From assembly GCF_900215575.1 (NCBI RefSeq), contig NZ_OBEJ01000008.1:1-56088 (forward strand): a stretch of 56,088 bases of DNA, in the 5' to 3' direction. Under the pieces are notes generated by a model. It searched no databases and was not told where the DNA came from. It saw only the letters and a list, made by a program, of their open reading frames with translations. Shown here piece after piece: positions 31,599 to 40,352 of this stretch. Position numbers and translations under genes: made by a program. Every line of letters starts with the position of its first letter. Positions within the stretch are counted from its first letter, which is position 1. The stretch is from Natronoarchaeum philippinense. Lineage in GTDB: Archaea; Halobacteriota; Halobacteria; Halobacteriales; Natronoarchaeaceae.

Positions 31599-33083
31599 AT
31601 GCAACCGCTGTCGGGCCGCTCCGTCGCCGTCGTCGGCGGCGGGTTCGGCGGACTATCGAGCGCCTGTCACCTCGCCGACGCCGGCGCCGACGTGATGTTG
31701 ATCGAGAAGAACGACCAGCTCGGCGGCCGGGCCAGCCGGCTCGAACGCGACGGGTTCCGGTTCGACATGGGCCCCTCGTGGTATCTGATGCCCGACGCCT
31801 TCGAGCGTTTCTTCGGTAACTTCGACCGGCATCCCGAGGAGTACTACGATCTCGAACGACTCGATCCCCACTACCGGATCTTCTTCAAAGACGGCGATCA
31901 GGTCGATCTGCTGCCCGACCTCGACGCCAACAAGGAGACGTTCGAGTCCTACGAAGACGGCGCTGGCGACGCGCTGGGGCGCTATCTCGACCAGTCCCGC
32001 GAGAACTACGAGGTCGGCATGGAACACTTCGTCTACACCGACCGGAGCCGGCCCCGCGACTGGCTCGACCGGAACGTAATCAAGAACGCCCGCGGGCTCT
32101 CGCTGATCGGCTCGATGCAGGACCACGTCGAGGACTACTTCAAGCACCCCAAACTCCAACAGATCGTCCAGTACACGCTCGTCTTCTTGGGCGGCTCGCC
32201 GACGAACACGCCCGCGCTGTACAACCTGATGAGCCACGTCGATTTCAACCTCGGCGTCTGGTACCCCGACGGCGGGATGGGCGCGGTCGTCGACGGCATC
32301 GTCGAGTTGGGCGACGAACTCGGCGTCGAGTACCGAACCGGCGAACCCGTCACCGAGATCAAAGGTCGGGAGAACGCCTTCCGTGTCGAGACCGAACGGG
32401 GCGCCCACGAGGTCGATCTCGTGGTCAGCGACGCCGACATGGCCCACACCGAACAGGAGCTGCTCCACCCGCAAAACCGGCAGTACGACGCCGACTACTG
32501 GGACGACAAGACGTTCGCGCCCTCGGCGTTCCTGCTGTATCTCGGCGTCGAGGGCGACGTGCCCGAACTCGCCCACCATACGCTGGTGCTGCCGACCGAC
32601 TGGCACCAGCACTTCGACGAGATTTTCGAGGAGCCGGAGTGGCCCGACGATCCGGCCTACTACCTCTGTGTCCCCTCGAAGACCGACGACTCGGTCGCTC
32701 CCGAGGGCCACAGCAACCTCTTTGCGCTCGTCCCGATCGCGCCCGGCCTCGACGACGACGAGGCCACCCGCGAGCGCTACCGAGACCTCGTCCTCGACGA
32801 CATCCGCGAGAACACGGGCACCGACCTGCGGGACCGGATCGTCGTCGAGGAGCAGTTCACCGTCTCGGATTTCGCTGACCGGTACAACAGCTACGACGGC
32901 ACCGCCCTCGGGATGGCCCACACGCTGACCCAGACCGCGCTATTCCGGCCGAATCACCGGTCGGACGCCGTCGACGGGCTGTACTTCGCCGGTTCCTACA
33001 CCAACCCCGGCATCGGCGTCCCGATGTGTCTGATCAGCGGCGAGCACGCTGCTGCCAAGGTCGTCGAGGACTACGGCGAGTAG
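31599..33083 (+). CDS. crtD: Carotenoid 3,4-desaturase (CrtD type, phytoene desaturase family)
   Basis: This 494-residue FAD enzyme of the CrtI family starts SVAVVGGGFGGLSSACHLADAG, the dinucleotide motif, and ends with GLYFAGSYTNPGIGVPMCLISGEHAA, the family C-terminal signature. In haloarchaea such a gene directly before lyeJ and cruF is the desaturase acting on dihydroisopentenyl-dehydrorhodopin intermediates in bacterioruberin synthesis; that order is known from Haloarcula japonica. A role as phytoene desaturase (crtI) cannot be excluded from sequence alone. The next gene follows four bases after its stop, so they are one operon. Confidence 0.9.
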   Translation: MQPLSGRSVAVVGGGFGGLSSACHLADAGADVMLIEKNDQLGGRASRLERDGFRFDMGPSWYLMPDAFERFFGNFDRHPEEYYDLERLDPHYRIFFKDGDQVDLLPDLDANKETFESYEDGAGDALGRYLDQSRENYEVGMEHFVYTDRSRPRDWLDRNVIKNARGLSLIGSMQDHVEDYFKHPKLQQIVQYTLVFLGGSPTNTPALYNLMSHVDFNLGVWYPDGGMGAVVDGIVELGDELGVEYRTGEPVTEIKGRENAFRVETERGAHEVDLVVSDADMAHTEQELLHPQNRQYDADYWDDKTFAPSAFLLYLGVEGDVPELAHHTLVLPTDWHQHFDEIFEEPEWPDDPAYYLCVPSKTDDSVAPEGHSNLFALVPIAPGLDDDEATRERYRDLVLDDIRENTGTDLRDRIVVEEQFTVSDFADRYNSYDGTALGMAHTLTQTALFRPNHRSDAVDGLYFAGSYTNPGIGVPMCLISGEHAAAKVVEDYGE

Positions 33084-33087
33084 CAAG

Positions 33088-34047
33088 ATGAGCCCGACTC
33101 CCGACGACGAGAACGGCGGCGCGAGCGACCGTGGCGTCGCAGACGCGTCCGACGGCGATGCCGACGACGACCCGGCCACTGGCCAGTACGCCACGCTCGG
33201 CGCGAAGCTTCGGCGCCTGTTCGTGCTCTCTCGGCCGCGCTTTTGGCTGTATCTCGCCGGACCGGTGCTCGTCGGGGCGGTCTACGGCGCCAGCGAACTC
33301 TCGGATCTGGCGTCGCCGCTCGTTCTCGCGCTCTTTGCGTACTTTCTCCTGCCGGCGAACGTGTTTCTGTACGGCATCAACGACGTGTACGACGCCGATA
33401 TCGACGCCGAAAATCCGAAAAAGGAGGCCGACGCCCGCGAAGCGCGCTTCGGCGGCGAGCCCTTCGTCGTCTACGCCGTGGCAGTCTGTGCGCTGGCGGC
33501 GGTCGCGCTGATCGCGCTGGTGCCCGATCCCGCTCAGTTCTGGCTCGTCGGGTTCGTGATCCTTGGTTCGCAGTACAGCGCGCCGCCGCTGCGGTTCAAG
33601 ACGACGCCGCTGCTGGACTCGGTCTCGAACGGGCTGTACATCCTCCCCGGCGCGGCGGCCTACGCCGCACTGGCCGGCGCGCAGCCGCCGACGCTTGCGA
33701 TCGCCGGCGGCTGGCTCTGGGCGATGGGGATGCACACGTTCTCGGCGATTCCGGATATCGAGCCCGACCGCCAAGCGGGCATCGAGACGACGGCGACGCG
33801 GCTCGGAGAACGCGCGACCTACGCCTACTGTGCGCTCACGTGGGCGCTGGCGGCCGCCGCGTTCGGCGCGGTCGATCTCCGCCTCGGCGTCGCGCTTTTG
33901 GTCTACCCGCTGTTGGCCGTCGGCGTCCCGCTCGGCGGCATCGCCGTCGATCGAGCGTACTGGTGGTTCCCCGCGATCAACACCGTCGTCGGCGCCGCGC
34001 TGACGATGGGCGGGCTGTGGGTGCTCGCGGGAGGGCTGGCCATATGA
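33088..34047 (+). CDS. lyeJ: Lycopene elongase/1,2-hydratase (UbiA prenyltransferase)
   Basis: This 319-residue membrane prenyltransferase adds C5 isoprene units to the ends of lycopene, with hydration, on the way to C50 bacterioruberin. The first Asp-rich motif is NDVYDADIDAENPKKEADA, the second DIEPDRQAGIETTATRLG; both bind prenyl diphosphate with Mg. About eight membrane segments follow a 50-residue acidic start. Its position between crtD and cruF matches the characterised Haloarcula cluster. The stop is about 80 bases before the cruF start, with no clear promoter between them. Confidence 0.9.
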   Translation: MSPTPDDENGGASDRGVADASDGDADDDPATGQYATLGAKLRRLFVLSRPRFWLYLAGPVLVGAVYGASELSDLASPLVLALFAYFLLPANVFLYGINDVYDADIDAENPKKEADAREARFGGEPFVVYAVAVCALAAVALIALVPDPAQFWLVGFVILGSQYSAPPLRFKTTPLLDSVSNGLYILPGAAAYAALAGAQPPTLAIAGGWLWAMGMHTFSAIPDIEPDRQAGIETTATRLGERATYAYCALTWALAAAAFGAVDLRLGVALLVYPLLAVGVPLGGIAVDRAYWWFPAINTVVGAALTMGGLWVLAGGLAI

Positions 34048-34128
34048 AGCCGAACCTCCGCTGGAACCGTCGCGTTGATATGTTCACCGTTCGGAGTGTC
34101 ACCCGATGAACGAGGGGTGCTGCTGCCG

Positions 34129-34968
34129 ATGAATCGGCAGGAGATCGAGCGCCGGCTGGACGCCCTCGTCCGGGACAACCGGGTGACGATCGCCATCACG
34201 TTCCCGCTGGTCGGCGTCGCCCTGCTGATCGCCGCTGCCGAGGGGGCCATTCCCCAGCGAATCGCGTTCAACCCGCTGTTGTTGCTCGGCGCGGTGCTGG
34301 TGATGCGCCTGCCGCTGATCGGCGGCTTGGCGCCGCTGGTCGATCGGCGCGCGCTGGTCGGTCTCGCAGTGCTCGCGGGCTTTACCTACGGCGTCGAACT
34401 GTTCGGCGTCCACACCGGCGTCCTCTACGGCGAGTTCGAGTACCTGATCGACCTCGGGCCGATGCTGCTGGGCGACGTTCCGCTCGCCCTTCCCGTGTTT
34501 TACTTCCCGATCCTGCTCAACAGCTACCTGCTCGTGGCCTTGCTTGCGGACGGCCGCCTCGACTGGTGGGCGCGCCTGCTCGCGGTCCTGTGTGTCGTCG
34601 TCGGGATGGACCTCGTCCTCGATCCCGGCGCCGTCGCGCTCGGCTTCTGGGGCTGGGAGACGCCCGGCGCGTACTACGGCGTCCCGGCGCAGAACTACGT
34701 CGGCTGGGTCGCCTCCGGCATCGTCGCGGTCGCCGTGCTCACGGTCTCGCTCGACCGCGACAAACTCGGGCGCCGTCTGGAGCGCTGCGAGTACGTCCTC
34801 GACGATCTGATCAGCTTCGGCGTCCTCTGGGGGCTGGTGAACCTCTATTTCGGCAACTACGTCCCGGTCGCGCTCGCGGTCGCGCTGCTTTTGGTGCTGG
34901 TCCGTGCCGATCGGTTCGACGTTGCCGGCCTGACGGGTGGTCAGGTCTCCGGCCCCGCAGACGACTGA
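34129..34968 (+). CDS. cruF: Bisanhydrobacterioruberin hydratase (CruF)
   Basis: This 279-residue multi-pass membrane protein of the DUF422/CruF family hydrates the terminal C=C bonds of bisanhydrobacterioruberin. Family marks are GFTYGVELFGVHTGVLYGEFEY, VPLALPVFYFPILLNSY and GFWGWETPGAYYGVPAQNYVGW, a His/Asp/Glu/Trp-rich core along the membrane. ATG 34129 is chosen because MNRQEIERRLDALVRDNR begins the conserved region; an 18-codon extension is possible. It ends 18 bases before the end of the opposed crtB gene. Confidence 0.9.
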   Translation: MNRQEIERRLDALVRDNRVTIAITFPLVGVALLIAAAEGAIPQRIAFNPLLLLGAVLVMRLPLIGGLAPLVDRRALVGLAVLAGFTYGVELFGVHTGVLYGEFEYLIDLGPMLLGDVPLALPVFYFPILLNSYLLVALLADGRLDWWARLLAVLCVVVGMDLVLDPGAVALGFWGWETPGAYYGVPAQNYVGWVASGIVAVAVLTVSLDRDKLGRRLERCEYVLDDLISFGVLWGLVNLYFGNYVPVALAVALLLVLVRADRFDVAGLTGGQVSGPADD

Positions 34969-34986
34969 TCGAAAACGAGTCCGCAA

Positions 34987-35943
34987 CTAGTCCGGCGTCA
35001 CGGCGGTGTCGACCGCTCCGCGGCCCGATCGGGGCGGGTCGGGAAACGACACCGCACTCGCGCGGCGAAACACCGCTTCGGGATCGCGGTTCCACTGCCA
35101 GTGCCAGCGCGTTCGGGCGGCGAGCCAGAGTTTGCGGGCCGTCGAGAGGCTCGGCTCGGTGTTGACCACGTCGTACTCACATCCCCGGATCAGCCGATGG
35201 TGGTCGGCGTACAACACGGCTGCCAGCAACACCGGGAACTGGCAGTCGTCGGGCAGATACTTGATGCCTGCGACGCCCTCTCGGTAGAGCCGTTCGGTCC
35301 GGCGAAGTTCGGCGCGAACGGCGTCGCCGACGCCCGGCGAGAACTCCAGCCGCCGGATCTGGTCGGGATCGACGCCGTGCTCGCGCAGGGTCGACTCGGG
35401 CAGGTAGACCCGATCACGGTCGACGACGTCCTCCCGAACGTCCCGGAGGAAGTTCGTCATCTGGAACGCCTCGCCGAGCGCGACGGCGTGGGGCAGGGCC
35501 GTCTCGCGGCGCTCGGGATCCATCACCTCGGTCATCATCACGCCCACGGCCGAGGCCGACCCGCGCATGTACGCTTCGAGGTCCTCGTAGGTCTCGTAGC
35601 GGTCGGTGTCGATGTCGGATTTCATCGCGTCGACGAACGTGTCGATCTCGGACTCGGAGATGTCGTGCTCGACCGCTAGCTCGCGGAACGCCGAAAGCAC
35701 AGGCCCTTCGGGTTCTTTCTCGCCGAGCGCTTGCGCCCGGAGCGATTCGAGTTCGGCGGCCTGCTCTTCGGGCGGAACGCCGTCGGCGTCGTCGACGATC
35801 TCGTCGGCGACCCGGAAGAACGCATAGAGTACGTACGTTGGGTAGCGAACGCGCTCGGGGAGAAACCGCGTTGCAACGTGGAACGTGCGACCCGTCTGCC
35901 GCTGGATCGCTTTCGACTGTGCGATCTGTCTGTCGTCTACCAT
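34987..35943 (-). CDS. crtB: Phytoene synthase
   Basis: This 318-residue trans-isoprenyl diphosphate synthase joins two geranylgeranyl diphosphates head to head to phytoene. The Mg-binding Asp-rich motifs are FFRVADEIVDDADG and LRDVREDVVDRDRVYLP, with the conserved AFQMTNFLRDV between them. Squalene synthase is less likely given the context. It faces the crtD-lyeJ-cruF operon tail to tail, so the four genes cover both ends of the bacterioruberin pathway. The start at 35943 follows a 230-base region with two AT-rich direct repeats (36023-36057). Confidence 0.92.
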   Translation of the reverse strand: MVDDRQIAQSKAIQRQTGRTFHVATRFLPERVRYPTYVLYAFFRVADEIVDDADGVPPEEQAAELESLRAQALGEKEPEGPVLSAFRELAVEHDISESEIDTFVDAMKSDIDTDRYETYEDLEAYMRGSASAVGVMMTEVMDPERRETALPHAVALGEAFQMTNFLRDVREDVVDRDRVYLPESTLREHGVDPDQIRRLEFSPGVGDAVRAELRRTERLYREGVAGIKYLPDDCQFPVLLAAVLYADHHRLIRGCEYDVVNTEPSLSTARKLWLAARTRWHWQWNRDPEAVFRRASAVSFPDPPRSGRGAVDTAVTPD

Positions 35944-36022
35944 ATCAGCCCCGGGCGGCGCGCGGCTGACAGGTGATCCCGTCCGGTGGACATGGTGTGT
36001 GACCGATCTAGGGAGGCTTCAA

Positions 36023-36057
36023 GTATAATAATTGGTGTGTCGGATACAATAATCCGG
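36023..36057. promoter_or_regulatory. Two AT-rich direct repeats upstream of crtB and usp
   Basis: GTATAATAATTGG (from 36023) and GATACAATAATCCGG (from 36043) share TAYAATAAT, with a spacing of 20 bases, about two helical turns. On the minus strand they give ATTATTATA/ATTATTGTA elements about 85-105 bases before the crtB start. They may be a TATA box plus an activator site. Confidence 0.45.
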
Positions 36058-36173
36058 GCCGGCGAGCGGTTTTCGGACACCAGTCCAGGGGCGTTCGCCG
36101 GAGTTGCCAGTCGGCGGCTGGCGATACTCGCGGCGACCCGTGCGTTTAGGATCTGTCGAGACCATCCGCCTGT

Positions 36174-36554
36174 ATGCGCTACCTTCTGGCGACCGATTCG
36201 GTACACACGACCGCAGCGGCCTGTGATTACCTACAGGGTCGTCTGGACGCCGACGACGCGGTACTCGCGGTCCACGTTCGGTCGCCGGCCGACGAGGACG
36301 CACGCGACGGTCGGGAAGCGCTGAACGTCGCAACCGTTCGGCTCGGCGCCGTTGCCGGGCTCGAGATCGACCAGCGCACTGGGTCGCCCGCCGAAGAACT
36401 GCTGGCGGCCGCCGACGAGTGGGACGCCGAGGAACTCGTCTTGGGCGCCCGCGGCGGCGCACCCGGCACCGAGAGCGCCGTCGGATCGACGACGCGAGCG
36501 GTGCTCGACGCCGCAACTCGGCCGGTCGTGATCGTGCCTCAAGAAGACCTGTAA
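36174..36554 (+). CDS. Universal stress protein (UspA family)
   Basis: This 126-residue UspA domain protein starts MRYLLATDSVHTTAAACDYL and has the ATP-binding G2xG9xGS/T motif in VLGARGGAPGTESAVGSTTRAVLD, followed by the last strand PVVIVP. The protein is slightly shorter than usual (about 140). GTTTAGG near 36141-36147 about 29 bases upstream fits a TATA element for a leaderless start. The role in stress or signalling is unknown. It is convergent with the next gene, seven bases apart. Confidence 0.9.
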   Translation: MRYLLATDSVHTTAAACDYLQGRLDADDAVLAVHVRSPADEDARDGREALNVATVRLGAVAGLEIDQRTGSPAEELLAAADEWDAEELVLGARGGAPGTESAVGSTTRAVLDAATRPVVIVPQEDL

Positions 36555-36561
36555 GTCCGAC

Positions 36562-37806
36562 TTACTCCGCGTCGGCGAGTTCGTCGGCCAGCATCGGCAG
36601 GAACGTCCCGATGTCCGAGACCATCCCGATCGCCTGCGCGCTGCCCCGGTCCATCAACTGCGTGACCGTCGAGGGGTTGATGTCGACGCAGACGAGCTTC
36701 GTCGTCGAGGGCAGGCAGTTGCCCACCGCGACCGAGTGAAGCAGCGTCGCGAGCATGATGACCAGATCGGCGTCGTGGGCCTGCTCGCGGATCGCGTTCT
36801 GGGCCTCGATCGAGTCGGTGATGGTGTCCGGCAGCGGGCCGTCGTCCCGGATCGACCCCGCCAGCACGTAGGGCACGTCGTTGGTGACACACTCGTACAT
36901 CACGCCGCTCTGGATGGCGCCGTTCTCGACGGCCTGCTCGATGCCGCCCTGTCGGCTGATCTCGCTGATCGTGTAGATGTGGTGCTTGTGGCCCTTGCGC
37001 GGGTGTTCTAAGGTTTCTACGTCCATCCCGAGCGAGGTGCCATAGAGGTCGCGCTCGATGTCGTGGACGGCGAAGCCGTTGCCCGCCGAAATGGCGTCGA
37101 CGTACCCCTCGCGCACGAGTTCCGCGAGGTGGCCGGCGCCGCCGGAGTGGACGACCGCCGGTCCACAGACCGCGAGCACGTTGCCCCCATCGGCTTTCGT
37201 CTCGGCGATGGCGTCGGCGATCTCGCCGATCAGCGACTCGGAGGGGCGCTCGCTGGAGACGCCGCCCTGCATGAAGCCGAACGTGTTCTCGCCGTCGCGG
37301 GGACGCTCGGGCGGGTCGACTCGAATTCCCGTGTCGCCGGTCACGATCAGATCGCCCTCTTCGACGGCGTTGAGCACCTTGGTGTACGCTCTTGGCGCGG
37401 CGTCGTCTCCCGAGTCGCCCGGCTCGACGACGAGCGCACAGTCCATCTCGACGTTCTCGACGGCGAGCCATTCGCCCTCGTACCGAACGGCCGTCGGGTG
37501 GTTCGTCGTCGAGTAGAAATCGACCGGGACGACGCCGTCCTCCGGTGCGCGTTCGAGCGTCGCATCGGCGGGGTCCGACAGCGTCGCGCCGATCTGGTGG
37601 AGTTCGTGGACGATCTCCCGTAGCTCGGGCTCGCTGTCGGCCGACACCGCCAACCGGCAGTACGACTCTTCGTGCTTGTGACGGCCGATCTCGAACTCCT
37701 CGACCTCGAAGGAGCCGCCCAGATCCATCACGAGGCTGAAACACCGACCCATCGTCCCCGAGTCGATGATGTGGCCTTCGAGTTCGACCGTGCGCGTGGG
37801 ACTCAT
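36562..37806 (-). CDS. Ornithine cyclodeaminase, nickel-pincer-nucleotide type (TIGR00300 / LOR-SDH-related)
   Basis: This 414-residue protein matches TIGR00300. The first 110 residues (VELEGHIIDSGTMGRCFSLVMDLGG and HKHEESYCRLAVSADS) are the LOR/SDH-type domain. The remaining Rossmann-like region contains AVCGPAVVHSGGAGHLAELV, ISAGNGFAVHDIERDLYGTSLGMD and VIMLATLLHSVAVGNCLPSTTKLVCVDINPSTVTQL. A methanogen homologue was reported to convert ornithine to proline with a nickel-pincer nucleotide; cyanobacterial ArgE/AgrE proteins share the C-terminal part. Here it may route arginine carbon to proline. Cofactor genes are not visible in this window. I assign the family with confidence and the reaction by homology. 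Confidence 0.85.
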   Translation of the reverse strand: MSPTRTVELEGHIIDSGTMGRCFSLVMDLGGSFEVEEFEIGRHKHEESYCRLAVSADSEPELREIVHELHQIGATLSDPADATLERAPEDGVVPVDFYSTTNHPTAVRYEGEWLAVENVEMDCALVVEPGDSGDDAAPRAYTKVLNAVEEGDLIVTGDTGIRVDPPERPRDGENTFGFMQGGVSSERPSESLIGEIADAIAETKADGGNVLAVCGPAVVHSGGAGHLAELVREGYVDAISAGNGFAVHDIERDLYGTSLGMDVETLEHPRKGHKHHIYTISEISRQGGIEQAVENGAIQSGVMYECVTNDVPYVLAGSIRDDGPLPDTITDSIEAQNAIREQAHDADLVIMLATLLHSVAVGNCLPSTTKLVCVDINPSTVTQLMDRGSAQAIGMVSDIGTFLPMLADELADAE

Positions 37807-37885
37807 CGGGTGTGTAGACGCGTGACGCCGGCAAGAGGATTGTGGGCCGGAGAGTCGGGATGGGTGTCCGCCCTCTCGTACCGTG

Positions 37886-38926
37886 CTACTCGAACCGCTC
37901 CCGAATCCGGTCGCCGGCTGCCAGTCCCGTGCCGAGCGCGGCGTGGGCTCGGGCTTCGCCGGCGACCCAGTCGCCCGCGAACCACAGCCCGTCCTCGGCG
38001 ACGGCGTCCAGCAGGTCCGTATCGACGCCGTCGTCGGGCAGCGCCAGCCCCCAGCGCTGGTGATCCGCCCATTCGGGATCGGCGAGTCGGTCGTCGAGCA
38101 GGTCGGCCACCAGCGGGAGGGCTTCCTCGATCACGGCCTCGCCGTCGGCGTCGTAGCGCTCGGCCGACCAGTCGGGCGCCATCTGGACGATCAGCAGGTC
38201 GCCGTCGGGAACGTGGCCCGGCTTGCACGCCTCTCTGGAGAGCCAGCCGATCTCGTGGTCGCCGTCCGTGTTGACCAGCGCGTAGTACGGCACGTCGAGG
38301 TCGAAGGTATAGGAGAGCGCGAGCGACCAGATCGTCCGGTAGGGAACGTCCCGGAGCGCCTCGACGAGCGCGCCGCTTTGCTCGTGATCCCAGTCGGCCG
38401 CCGCGAGCAGGTCGCCGGTCTGGGGCGCCGGCGGCGTCAAGACGACGCCGTCGAACGGGCCGAACTCGCGGCCGTCCGCGGTCGCCACGTGCCACTCGTC
38501 GGTTTCGCGCGCCAGCCCCACGACCTCCGCCCCAGTCTCGACGGCGGCGTCGCTCCGGTCGGCCAGACGCCCGGCCAGCGTCTCGATGCCGCTTTCAAAT
38601 GTCCACTTGGCGTCGTCGGCGTCACGCCCTTCCGAAATCTCGCCGTCGGCATCGAACGTCCAGACCGGTTCGTCGATGTCGACGAGCCCTTCGGAGACCT
38701 CGCTCGTGAGCAAGTCCGCGACGCGCTCGTCGTCGTTCTTGACGTAGTTCGCGCCGTAGTCGTAGACGGCGCCGTTTCGGGTCCGTGTGGCGGTACGGCC
38801 GCCGACCCGACCGGCGCGCTCGAACAGCGTCACCTCGACGGCCGTGTCTCGCAGCGTGGCTGCGACGCCGGTGCCCGAGACGCCTCCGCCGACGACGGCG
38901 ATCGCCGCGTCGCTCGCGTTGTCCAT
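37886..38926 (-). CDS. FAD-dependent amine oxidase/renalase-like oxidoreductase
   Basis: This 346-residue flavoprotein starts AIAVVGGGVSGTGVAATLRD, the FAD dinucleotide motif, followed by FERAGRVGGRTATRTRNGAVYDYGANYVK. This second GG doublet motif is typical of amine oxidase/renalase-like enzymes. The C-terminal DGLWFAGDWVAGEARAHAALGTGLAAGDRI places the isoalloxazine. Carotenoid desaturase-like function is possible given the neighbourhood, but the protein is much shorter than CrtI enzymes and lacks their C-terminal signature. The substrate is unknown. It probably forms its own unit. Confidence 0.85.
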   Translation of the reverse strand: MDNASDAAIAVVGGGVSGTGVAATLRDTAVEVTLFERAGRVGGRTATRTRNGAVYDYGANYVKNDDERVADLLTSEVSEGLVDIDEPVWTFDADGEISEGRDADDAKWTFESGIETLAGRLADRSDAAVETGAEVVGLARETDEWHVATADGREFGPFDGVVLTPPAPQTGDLLAAADWDHEQSGALVEALRDVPYRTIWSLALSYTFDLDVPYYALVNTDGDHEIGWLSREACKPGHVPDGDLLIVQMAPDWSAERYDADGEAVIEEALPLVADLLDDRLADPEWADHQRWGLALPDDGVDTDLLDAVAEDGLWFAGDWVAGEARAHAALGTGLAAGDRIRERFE

Positions 38927-38995
38927 CGTCCGAAGGTGGGGACCGACGCCGCAAAAAACCGTCCGTCCCCGGTCTCGTCTGCCGTCGGCACGTCG

Positions 38996-39529
38996 CTACT
39001 CGTCGGGGTCGGCCGCGAACAGTTCCTCGTGGCGTCCGGCCAGATCGGTGTACGCGCCCGACGCGAACTCCTCGTGGATGCGATCGACGTCGATGGTCGT
39101 CTCCGACAGCGGCGTCACCTGCGCCGGGACGCCGCGAGCGAACGAGTCGGCCGGGATCGAGTACCCCTGCGGGACGACGGTGCCCGAGGCGACGATCGAC
39201 CCCGTGCCGACGCTGACCTCGGAGTTCAGCGTCGCGTTGAACCCGATCAGCGCGCCGTCGTCGACGACGGCGTCGTTGCAGACGGCGCCGTGGCCGACCA
39301 TCACGTCCTCGCCGACCGACGAGGCGTGGAGGACGGCGGTGTCGCCGACGTGGGCCTGCCGGCCGATCCGAACCGGTCCCACGTCCCCGCGCAGGACGAC
39401 GCCCGGCCAGATGCTGGCGTCGGCCGCGACGGTCACGTCGCCCACGAGCGTCGCCTCGCGGCTCACGCGTGCGCTCTCGGCCACGTCGGGGCGGTCGCTC
39501 TCGAACGCGTAGGTTCTGGAGTCGTGCAT
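38996..39529 (-). CDS. Gamma carbonic anhydrase-like left-handed beta-helix protein
   Basis: This 177-residue protein is a hexapeptide-repeat (LbH) trimer of the gamma-CA/YrdA group: SREATLVGDVTVAADASIWPGVVLRGDVGPVRIG, then VGDTAVLHASSVGEDVMVGHGAVCNDAVVDDGALIGF. Gamma-CA uses three His ligands. Here the first (AVLH) and second (VGHG) are present, but the third, in the usual GHGAVLHGC-like segment, reads GHGAVCNDA, so Asn and Cys stand where His is expected. Carbonic anhydrase activity is therefore uncertain. ATG 39529 fits the typical start; the upstream frame is a shadow of the next gene. Confidence 0.82.
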   Translation of the reverse strand: MHDSRTYAFESDRPDVAESARVSREATLVGDVTVAADASIWPGVVLRGDVGPVRIGRQAHVGDTAVLHASSVGEDVMVGHGAVCNDAVVDDGALIGFNATLNSEVSVGTGSIVASGTVVPQGYSIPADSFARGVPAQVTPLSETTIDVDRIHEEFASGAYTDLAGRHEELFAADPDE

Positions 39530-39596
39530 GTGAACTGCTACCGCTGCACGAAAAGTAACTCTTGGCAGTTGTCGGGTTCCCGAGAGTCCGGCGCGT

Positions 39597-40352
39597 TCAG
39601 GCCGCTCGGGCCAGTCGACGGTCGGTCCCGGTGAGCAGTCCATCGACGTGCCGCCGCAGTTCGGCCAGCGCAGAGAGCACCGGATACGTCGTCTCGCAGT
39701 CGGCGTAGAGATACTCCCCGAGGTCGTCGATCCCGGCCGGCAACGAGCGTCGCTGGTCCTGCAGCGTCGCCTGCCGGTCCGCTGCGATCTCGTCACAGCG
39801 GTCCCGAACGGATCGAAGCCGCTCTCTGGTGAGCCGAAGGGCGTTGAACTCCAGCTCGTCCAATGGCTGTCCGACGAGCGCGTCGATGTCGGCGCTCAGA
39901 TCGTCGATGGTGTCGCTGACCGTTTCGATCGCTGCTCGCTCGGCGTCGACGATCCCGATCAGTTGTTCGCGGCTGTCGATCGCCTGTTGGGTCGCTTCGA
40001 GCAGTTTCTGTTTGAGATGCGGATGGAACTGCGCGCAGTTCGTGAGCGCCGCGGCGAGTTCCTCGCTCAACTCTCCGGCGACGCTGGCGGCGTAGGGCTG
40101 GTCGTACTCCTCTCTGTAGTGGGGGACGCTCATCACCGTCTCCTCGTAGGCGTCCCGGACGACTCGCAGACCGCTGGCGTCCCGGCGCGTCAGGGTTCGG
40201 TCGACGCCCGACTGCGGGCGGTCGGCGTCGAGGTTGCGCACCCGCTTGGCGAACTGCTCGAACGCCTGCTGTTCGTCGACGAGCCATCGCCGCTCGCGGC
40301 GGACGGACGCTTCGGCCGCTTCGAGTGGTTGGGTGTGGCGTTCGGATTCCAC
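39597..40352 (-). CDS. Haloarchaeal helical protein (DUF7260-like)
   Basis: This 251-residue all-helical acidic protein is rich in coiled coils. The N-terminal part (EAAEASVRRERRWLVDEQQAFEQFAKRV) resembles haloarchaeal DUF7260 proteins, from memory. The middle has DAYEETVMSVPHYREEYDQPYAASVAGELSEELA, a conserved-looking stretch with Tyr and Pro. The C-terminal helix contains YADCETTYPVLSALAELRRHVDGLL. GTG 40352 is preferred to ATG 40415, because the extra 21 codons cover an AT-rich promoter with TTTTAA about 30 bases upstream of GTG. Function unknown. Confidence 0.7.
   Translation of the reverse strand: MESERHTQPLEAAEASVRRERRWLVDEQQAFEQFAKRVRNLDADRPQSGVDRTLTRRDASGLRVVRDAYEETVMSVPHYREEYDQPYAASVAGELSEELAAALTNCAQFHPHLKQKLLEATQQAIDSREQLIGIVDAERAAIETVSDTIDDLSADIDALVGQPLDELEFNALRLTRERLRSVRDRCDEIAADRQATLQDQRRSLPAGIDDLGEYLYADCETTYPVLSALAELRRHVDGLLTGTDRRLARAA

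Noticed and set aside
31653-32921. 422-residue antisense frame over crtD
   Set aside because: Long antisense frames are common in this codon usage, and the sense frame is a clear carotenoid desaturase.
38996-39796. Extended 266-residue frame for the gamma-CA-like gene
   Set aside because: The first 89 residues are a shadow of the neighbouring helical protein gene, and ATG 39529 matches the family start.
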